In this document: in pieces, positions 59,286 through 64,000 of the stretch
How the letters are laid out: the number at the start of each line of letters is the position of its first letter
How positions within the stretch are numbered: position 1 is the first letter of the stretch
Assembly (NCBI RefSeq): GCF_003058055.1
Contig: NZ_QBTZ01000001.1
Coordinates: 2,501 to 66,500, forward strand
Direction of reading: 5' to 3'
From: Acidovorax sp. 107
GTDB lineage: Bacteria > Pseudomonadota > Gammaproteobacteria > Burkholderiales > Burkholderiaceae_C
DNA: 64,000 nucleotides
Program-made: the position numbers and the translations under genes
Notes under the pieces: generated by a model
What the model was told of the DNA's origin: nothing
What the model saw: the letters and a program-made list of their open reading frames with translations, nothing else
The model's database searches: none

Positions 59286-59792
59286 ATGAACGCTTTCAAA
59301 TTCCTCAAGACCTGCACGGCCCTCGCGGCCACCTCCGTGCTACTGGTGGCCTGCGGTGGCGGCAATGACGACGACCCATCGCCCAGCAACGAGCCCGGCG
59401 TGCTCACGGTGAGCAATGCGACCGTGGACGGCCTCAACGGCGTGTACGGCAACGGCGCGCTCAACCTCACCGATGTGGACAAGAAGAACCCTGTCGGTTC
59501 GGTGCCCGAGTTGTGCACCTTCCGCTTTGACGGCGCCAACAAGGTGGGCTCGTCTGCCACGGCCTTCGGCGATATCCGCTATCGTCCCGACGCCACCAGC
59601 CTGCACCAGGTGTTCCTGACGTTCGATGGCAAGGAATACGGCAGTGGCGAACCTGCCGACACGGCCGTGGTGCGCGAGAGCGACCAGGTGCGCTTCACCG
59701 GCAAGACGCTCACCGCCTCGGATGGTTCCGGCGCCACGCTGCGTGTGAGCGGCATTGTGCCCATGCGTCCGAACCGTCCTTCGGGCTGCTGA
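59286..59792 (+). CDS. Putative lipoprotein of unknown function
   Basis: A 168-aa protein with a lipoprotein signal peptide: LAATSVLLVACGG gives the lipidated Cys23, followed by a Gly/Asp-rich tether. The mature part is strand-rich (TVSNATVDGLNGVYGNGAL, LCTFRFDGANKVG) and has two further Cys. It is probably periplasmic or at the outer membrane. A terminator follows at 59851. I do not recognise a family. The start follows a weak cacc context; tcaccatg at 59286 is the first ATG giving a proper signal. Confidence 0.82.
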   Translation: MNAFKFLKTCTALAATSVLLVACGGGNDDDPSPSNEPGVLTVSNATVDGLNGVYGNGALNLTDVDKKNPVGSVPELCTFRFDGANKVGSSATAFGDIRYRPDATSLHQVFLTFDGKEYGSGEPADTAVVRESDQVRFTGKTLTASDGSGATLRVSGIVPMRPNRPSGC

Positions 59793-59850
59793 CGCCAGGG
59801 TTCAGACCCTTTCACTGCTTGTCTCCCTCCCTGGCCCCTGGGGCCAGTTC

Positions 59851-59883
59851 AGCCCCTGCTGCGAGTGCGGCGGGGGCTTTTTT
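59851..59883 (+). terminator. Intrinsic terminator after the lipoprotein gene
   Basis: agcccctgct (59851-59860) pairs with ggcgggggct (59869-59878, one G-T and one imperfect pair) and is followed by a run of six T. It is 59 bases after the lipoprotein stop. Confidence 0.85.
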
Positions 59884-60004
59884 ATGGTGCACGGGCTGGG
59901 TGCACGCCTGCCGCGCGATCTCGGCGTGCAGAGGCTCGCTGGCGGCACAATCCACCGGTGCAAGTGCGGCGCTGTGGCCGCGTCGCACTCCCCACCCGCC
60001 GCCC

Positions 60005-60358
60005 ATGCCCGCACAACCCCCTGTCCCACCCACCGTGGTGTGGCTCCACCCCGAAGCGCCCGCCAAGCCGGCAGAAGGTGCGCCTTGCAATGGCTGTGGT
60101 CTGTGCTGCCTGGCCGAGCCTTGCCCGTTGGGTGTACTGGTCTCGCGCCGCCGCCGGGGCGCATGCGCGGCCCTGCGCTGGGACAATGCGGACCAGCGCT
60201 ATTGGTGCGGCATGGTGGCCGACCCAGCCGGGGTGACGGGCATCACCCACCCCTGGGCGGTGCGTGCGATGTCGGCACTGGCGCGGCGCTGGATTGCGTC
60301 GGGCATTGGCTGCGATGCCCGGCTGGACGCGCAGGCGATGCCGCCTGACGGTCGGTAG
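60005..60358 (+). CDS. Small Cys-rich protein (YkgJ-like cysteine cluster)
   Basis: A 117-aa protein. The cluster CNGCGLCCLAEPCPLG (residues about 30-45) resembles the Cys cluster of YkgJ-type proteins and may hold zinc or an Fe-S centre; more Cys follow in GACAAL, YWCGM and GIGCDA. ATG at 60005 is used since longer versions run through the terminator. Function unknown. Repeat copy F lies after its stop. Confidence 0.8.
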   Translation: MPAQPPVPPTVVWLHPEAPAKPAEGAPCNGCGLCCLAEPCPLGVLVSRRRRGACAALRWDNADQRYWCGMVADPAGVTGITHPWAVRAMSALARRWIASGIGCDARLDAQAMPPDGR

Positions 60359-60366
60359 GAATGTAT

Positions 60367-60430
60367 TGCTATCAATTAAGTAGCTTTCTTGGTATATCCG
60401 ACTGGCGCTACCGGTCGATTTGACTGAAAT
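60367..60430 (+). repeat. Dispersed repeat, copy F
   Basis: Sixty-four bases between two convergent genes: tgctatcaattaagtagct at one end and gactggcgctaccggtcgat at the other. It is gap-free alignable with copy D. Being intergenic, it may be a freshly placed or neutral copy. Confidence 0.72.
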
Positions 60431-60432
60431 TC

Positions 60433-61371
60433 TCATGTCCCCACGCTGCGCCGTGCCAGATGCACGCCCGCCAGCATGCAGCGCACCGATCCGCCCGCCT
60501 GTTCGATGGTGGGCACCGCCAGCGGCAGCAGGCGCGCGCTGTGCTCGATGGTGGCCCGCTGCGCCGGTGTGAGGCTGGCCGCTGCCCGTGCAGACAATGC
60601 CAGCACCCGGCCCTGGGTACCCTGCAGCTCCAGCGCGTTGCCGGCAAATTCTCCAATCTGGTGGGGGCTCAGCTCGATGAGCTCCCGCCCCGTTTCGCGC
60701 AGCCGCGCGCACACGGCGTTGCGCCGCGCCGGGTCGGTGATCAGGTGAAAACCGCCCAGCGCAAAGTCAGTGCCCACACACAGCATCACATTGGTGTGAT
60801 AGCACGGGTGGCCCTGGGCATCGGCCGTGGCAAAGGCCATGGGCTCGTAGTTGAAGTGTGTGCAAAAGCGCTCCAGGGCCACGGGGTCGGCGCGGTTCGA
60901 TTGCGCGGTGTAGGCAATGCGACCGATGTGGTCGAGCACCATCGCCCCGGTGCCTTCCAAGAACATGCCGTCCGCCTCCAGGCCCGAGTAGTCGATCACG
61001 TCCTGCACGCGGTATTCGGCCTTGAGCAGCTCGATCACATCGCTGCGCCGCTCGCGCCGGCGGTTCGGTGCATACATCGGGTAGATGGCCACATGCCCGC
61101 CCGCATGGGTGGAGAACCAGTTGTTGGGAAACACCGCGTCGGGCGTGTCCCGCTCACCGGGGTCGTCGAACAGGTGCACGCGCACACCCGCGTCCTCAAG
61201 GCGCTCTGCCGCGGCCGTGACCTCGGCCAATGCGCGGCGTGAGGTTTCGCTCATAGCGTGCTGCGCGGTGCGCACCTGAAAGGCGTTGTCGGCGGCAGTT
61301 TCGGGGTTGGGGTGAAAGCGATGCGGGCGCACCATCACTACGGCGCTGGGGGCTTGGACTGAGGCATGCAT
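60433..61371 (-). CDS. ctlX: CtlX-type arginine deiminase/amidinotransferase-related hydrolase
   Basis: A 312-aa protein of the guanidino-group-modifying fold (dimethylarginase/arginine deiminase-like), of the citrulline-utilisation CtlX type. Active-site segments are DAVFPNNWFSTH, EGTGAMVLDH, CYHTNVMLCVG and the C-terminal nucleophile region GGSVRCMLAGVHL (Cys298). It is divergent from an Lrp-family gene with a 126-base gap containing a nested palindrome, so it is probably under that regulator. The exact substrate (arginine derivative or citrulline) is inferred. Confidence 0.88.
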   Translation of the reverse strand: MHASVQAPSAVVMVRPHRFHPNPETAADNAFQVRTAQHAMSETSRRALAEVTAAAERLEDAGVRVHLFDDPGERDTPDAVFPNNWFSTHAGGHVAIYPMYAPNRRRERRSDVIELLKAEYRVQDVIDYSGLEADGMFLEGTGAMVLDHIGRIAYTAQSNRADPVALERFCTHFNYEPMAFATADAQGHPCYHTNVMLCVGTDFALGGFHLITDPARRNAVCARLRETGRELIELSPHQIGEFAGNALELQGTQGRVLALSARAAASLTPAQRATIEHSARLLPLAVPTIEQAGGSVRCMLAGVHLARRSVGT

Positions 61372-61441
61372 GGCGGAGCGGGGTTGTGAAAGAGGAGGGG
61401 CGACCTGGAATTTTCTTGGCAGCCCTCGCTATCCTCTAGCC

Positions 61442-61489
61442 TCAGAACTGGTCAAAATGACGCAGAAATTGCCTTTCTGCCAGTTCTGA
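61442..61489. promoter_or_regulatory. Nested palindrome, probable Lrp-type operator
   Basis: An outer perfect repeat, tcagaactgg (61442-61451) with ccagttctga (61480-61489), encloses an inner one, gcagaaa (61462-61468) with tttctgc (61474-61480). It ends eight bases before the ATG of the Lrp-type gene, in the gap shared with ctlX, the place expected for autoregulation and control of the divergent gene. Confidence 0.7.
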
Positions 61490-61497
61490 AACTCACT

Positions 61498-61929
61498 ATG
61501 ACCAAGCTCGACGACACCGACCGCGAAATCATCAGCATCCTGCGTGCCGACGCCCGCACCCCGGTCGCCACGCTGGCGCAAAAGCTGCGCGTGTCACGCG
61601 GCACAGTGCAAAACCGCCTGCACAAGATGGAGGAGAGCGGCGTCATCACCGGCTACACCGTGCGCCTGCGGCCCGACTCCGAGCCCCAGCGCATCCGCGC
61701 CTGGATGAGCATTGCCGTGGAGGGCAACGCCGCCCCCGCCGTGATCCGCGCGCTGCGCGGCGAGCCCACGGTGGGCACGCTGCACACCACCAACGGCCGC
61801 TGGGACATCGTGGCCGAGGTGCGCGCCGAGAGCCTGGAGGCGTTTGACGCAGCCCTGGGCCGCATCCGCCTCACGCCCGGCATTGCCAACACCGAAACCA
61901 GCATCCTGCTGTCCACCTACAAGGCGTGA
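61498..61929 (+). CDS. Lrp/AsnC-family transcriptional regulator
   Basis: A 143-aa regulator. The N-terminal helix-turn-helix reads DREIISILRADARTPVATLAQKLRVSRGTVQNRL and the C-terminal part is the RAM amino-acid-sensing domain (GTLHTTNGRWDIVAEVRAESLEAFD). It is divergent from ctlX, which makes an arginine-family amino acid a likely ligand. A nested palindrome directly upstream may be its own operator. Confidence 0.93.
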   Translation: MTKLDDTDREIISILRADARTPVATLAQKLRVSRGTVQNRLHKMEESGVITGYTVRLRPDSEPQRIRAWMSIAVEGNAAPAVIRALRGEPTVGTLHTTNGRWDIVAEVRAESLEAFDAALGRIRLTPGIANTETSILLSTYKA

Positions 61930-62069
61930 CGCGGCGCCGGCGATGCACTGGCTCAAGGGCTGCGTGCTGGCGCCTTGGTGACGTTGGCTAGGGGGTTTCC
62001 GCATACCCTCCCCGCGCGGCCTGCAGTCCAATAGCGAGTCCGTGTTTTCGCTTTTTCAGGAGCCCCGCC

Positions 62070-63032
62070 ATGCAACGTCGCCAGATCATCCAATGGGGAG
62101 CCGCCAGCCTGGTCGCCCCCGCATTCCTGGCACAGGCCCAGAGCTTTCCCAACAAGCCCATCAAGCTGGTCATCGCCTTCCCGGCCGGTGGCCCCACCGA
62201 CATCACCATGCGGTCGCTGGCCGACAACGCCAGCAAGATCCTGGGCCAGCCCGTGATCGTGGAAAACAAGCCCGGTGCAGGCGGCACATTGCCCGCACAG
62301 CAGCTGCAAACTTCTCCAGCCGATGGCTACACGGTGGCGCAGATTCCGCTGGGCGTGTTCCGCCTGCCTTACACCACCAAGATCAACTGGGACCCGGTCA
62401 AGGACATCAGCTACGTGCTCAACGTCACCGGCTACGCGTTTGGCCTGGTGGTGCCCGCCGACTCGCCGCTCAAGACCTGGACACACTTCGTAGCCTGGGC
62501 CAAGGCCAACCCGGGCAAGCTGAGCTACGGCTCCACCGGCACCATGACCAGCCCGCACCTGACCATGGAACTCATCGCGCAGCAGCTGGGCATCGAGCTG
62601 CTGCACGTGCCCTACAAGGGCAGCGCCGACCTCATGCAGTCCATCCTTGGCGGGCAGATCATGGCGGCAGCCGACTCCACCGGCTTTGCGCCGCAGGTCG
62701 AGGCCGGCAAGCTGCGCGTGCTCAACACCTGGGGTGCCGAGCGCCTGGCCAAGTTCCCCGATGCGCCCACGCTCAAGGAGCTGGGCCTGAACCTGGTGCA
62801 GAACTCGCCGTTTGGCATTGGCGCCCCCAAGGGCACGCCCGATGCGGTGGTCAAGCGCCTGCATGACGCCTTCAAGCAGGCCATGGAGCAGGACAGCTAC
62901 AAGACGGCCCTCGCCCGCTACGACATGGTGCCGATGTACATGAGCACGTCGGCGTACAAGAAGTTTGCGCAGGACACCTTCACCCGCGAGAAGGCGCTGG
63001 TCGAGAAACTGGGCTTGGCCAAACCCACCTGA
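62070..63032 (+). CDS. Bug/TctC-family periplasmic solute-binding protein
   Basis: A 320-aa binding protein with a signal peptide (IIQWGAASLVAPAFLAQAQ) and Bug motifs KPIKLVIAFPAGGPTDITM, IVENKPGAGG, PYKGSADLMQSILGGQI and APTLKELGLNL. It is 140 bases after the Lrp gene, with aggagccccgcc before its ATG. There is no TctA/B partner and no obvious catabolic neighbour, so its ligand is open. Confidence 0.93.
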   Translation: MQRRQIIQWGAASLVAPAFLAQAQSFPNKPIKLVIAFPAGGPTDITMRSLADNASKILGQPVIVENKPGAGGTLPAQQLQTSPADGYTVAQIPLGVFRLPYTTKINWDPVKDISYVLNVTGYAFGLVVPADSPLKTWTHFVAWAKANPGKLSYGSTGTMTSPHLTMELIAQQLGIELLHVPYKGSADLMQSILGGQIMAAADSTGFAPQVEAGKLRVLNTWGAERLAKFPDAPTLKELGLNLVQNSPFGIGAPKGTPDAVVKRLHDAFKQAMEQDSYKTALARYDMVPMYMSTSAYKKFAQDTFTREKALVEKLGLAKPT

Positions 63033-63104
63033 GGCCACGCCCTTTGGAGGGGGCAATGCGTTCCGTGTGATGATCCGCAGCATTGAACGGAACTCACACA
63101 CGAT

Positions 63105-64000
63105 ATGGCATCCCCCTCCGACAGCATCAGCATGGCCCTGTTCTGCGACTTTGAAAACGTCGCCCTGGGCGTGCGCGATGCTCAGTACGAAAAGTTCGAC
63201 ATCAAGCCCATCCTGGAGCGCCTGCTGCTCAAGGGCTCCATCGTGGTCAAGAAGGCCTATTGCGACTGGGAGCGCTACAAGGGCTTCAAGGCCACCATGC
63301 ACGAGGCGAATTTCGAGCTGATCGAAATCCCACACGTGCGCCAGTCGGGCAAAAATTCGGCCGACATCCGCCTGGTGGTGGACGCGCTGGACCTTTGCTA
63401 CACCAAGTCGCACGTCAACACCTTCGTCATCATCAGCGGTGACTCGGACTTCTCTCCGCTCGTGTCCAAGCTGCGCGAGAACAACAAGCAGGTCATCGGC
63501 GTGGGCGTGAAGCAGTCCACATCCGACCTGTTGATCGCCAACTGCGACGAGTTCATCTTTTACGACGACCTGGTGCGTGAAAACCAGCGTGCCCAGGCCC
63601 GCCGCCAGAGCCCTGGCAGCAACCCGCCGCCCGCGCCCCGCCGCAGCCCCGAAGAAGAACGCAGCCGCAAGGAAAGCCAGGACGCACGCCGCACCCAGGG
63701 CGTGGAGCTGGCCGCCGAGACCTTCGAGGCCCTGCTGCTGGAACGCGGCGACACCGGCAAGATCTGGGCCTCGGTGCTCAAGGAGGCCATCAAGCGCCGC
63801 AAACCCGATTTCAGCGAAGGCCGGTATGGCTTTCGCACCTTCGGCAACCTGCTCGAAGAAGCGCAGGCACGTGGGCTGCTGGAGTTTGGGCGCGATGAAA
63901 AATCGGGTGCGTACGTGTACCGCAGCCATGGTGGGCCGAGCGCTCCAGCCGCGCCCGTACGGCCTGAAGGGGCGGCCAGTGAGCGCACCGGCCAGAGCGG
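63105..64000 (+). CDS. NYN-domain protein with OST-HTH/LOTUS-like C-terminal part (partial)
   Basis: The gene runs off the end of the window after about 298 codons. The N-terminal NYN (PIN-like) nuclease domain has FCDFENVALG, ADIRLVVDALDLCY and IISGDSDFSPL with the acidic metal-binding residues. After a Pro/Arg/Glu-rich linker comes a segment, TFEALLLERGDTGKIWASVL to GLLEFGRDEKSGAYVYR, that looks like an OST-HTH/LOTUS RNA-binding domain. It is probably an RNA-processing or RNA-sensing protein. Start at 63105 because ATG GCA there begins the conserved sequence. Confidence 0.87.
   Translation, partial: MASPSDSISMALFCDFENVALGVRDAQYEKFDIKPILERLLLKGSIVVKKAYCDWERYKGFKATMHEANFELIEIPHVRQSGKNSADIRLVVDALDLCYTKSHVNTFVIISGDSDFSPLVSKLRENNKQVIGVGVKQSTSDLLIANCDEFIFYDDLVRENQRAQARRQSPGSNPPPAPRRSPEEERSRKESQDARRTQGVELAAETFEALLLERGDTGKIWASVLKEAIKRRKPDFSEGRYGFRTFGNLLEEAQARGLLEFGRDEKSGAYVYRSHGGPSAPAAPVRPEGAASERTGQS

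Noticed and set aside
63060..63099. Segments gttccg-tgtga and cggaac-tcaca considered as an operator
   Set aside because: The complementary pieces are in swapped order, so they give only two weak alternative hairpins; too little to call.

Overview
The window is a GC-rich chromosomal segment of a beta-proteobacterium of the order Burkholderiales, most likely family Comamonadaceae and Acidovorax-like. The signs are the rRNA operon type (16S, tRNA-Ile, tRNA-Ala, 23S, 5S), several Bug/TctC-type tripartite-tricarboxylate binding proteins, a double-length UvrA, and short dispersed repeats of a kind I recall from Comamonadaceae genomes. The genus is an inference. I see no insertion sequence, prophage, plasmid gene or CRISPR array.

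Layout. 1-3991: the 3' end of an rRNA operon closed by a strong terminator. 4206-14436: the first half of a leucine/isovalerate degradation region: LiuR-type regulator with two palindromic operators, divergent metallo-hydrolase, thioesterase, isovaleryl-CoA dehydrogenase, beta-carbonic anhydrase, AceK, thiolase, DUF695 protein, SDR and a second acyl-CoA dehydrogenase. 14457-18771: small conserved housekeeping or unknown genes (DUF2237, DUF421, DUF4197, YchJ, HAD). 18783-23894: LysR regulator, a fused aconitase-type hydratase with the small domain placed first, a Bug binding protein and a LeuB-like dehydrogenase, which look like a small acid-catabolic operon. 23931-27207: GST, the DmeR-DmeF metal efflux pair and an AraC-type regulator. 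27294-34721: the second leucine block: acyl-CoA ligase, methylcrotonyl-CoA carboxylase beta, DinB-like, methylglutaconyl-CoA hydratase, DUF4126 membrane protein, methylcrotonyl-CoA carboxylase alpha; HMG-CoA lyase follows at 39783. Between them (35730-39675) lies a divergent LysR / 3-hydroxyacyl dehydrogenase / BKACE / Bug operon. 40740-46765: a three-gene RND efflux operon. 46969-53003: YbaK, DUF1289, HCCA isomerase, an MFS transporter with a large loop insertion, a 63-aa membrane protein and two tandem LivK-like binding proteins. 53213-59086: the double UvrA. 59286-64000: a lipoprotein, a Cys-rich protein, a CtlX-type amidinohydrolase divergent from an Lrp regulator, a third Bug protein and a NYN/OST-HTH protein running off the end.

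How the genes work together. Isovaleryl-CoA made from leucine can be taken by Ivd, the biotin-dependent carboxylase, the hydratase and the lyase to acetyl-CoA plus acetoacetate, and the thiolase can serve acetoacetyl-CoA. The carbonic anhydrase could supply bicarbonate to the carboxylase, and AceK could shift acetyl-CoA flux toward the glyoxylate bypass.

The least ordinary signal is a family of about 65-bp degenerate repeats (six copies recognised). Copies touch or overlap start codons (SDR, HAD, DUF1289), encode the linker between the two carboxyltransferase domains of the carboxylase beta subunit, and sit exactly at the joint between the two UvrA halves.
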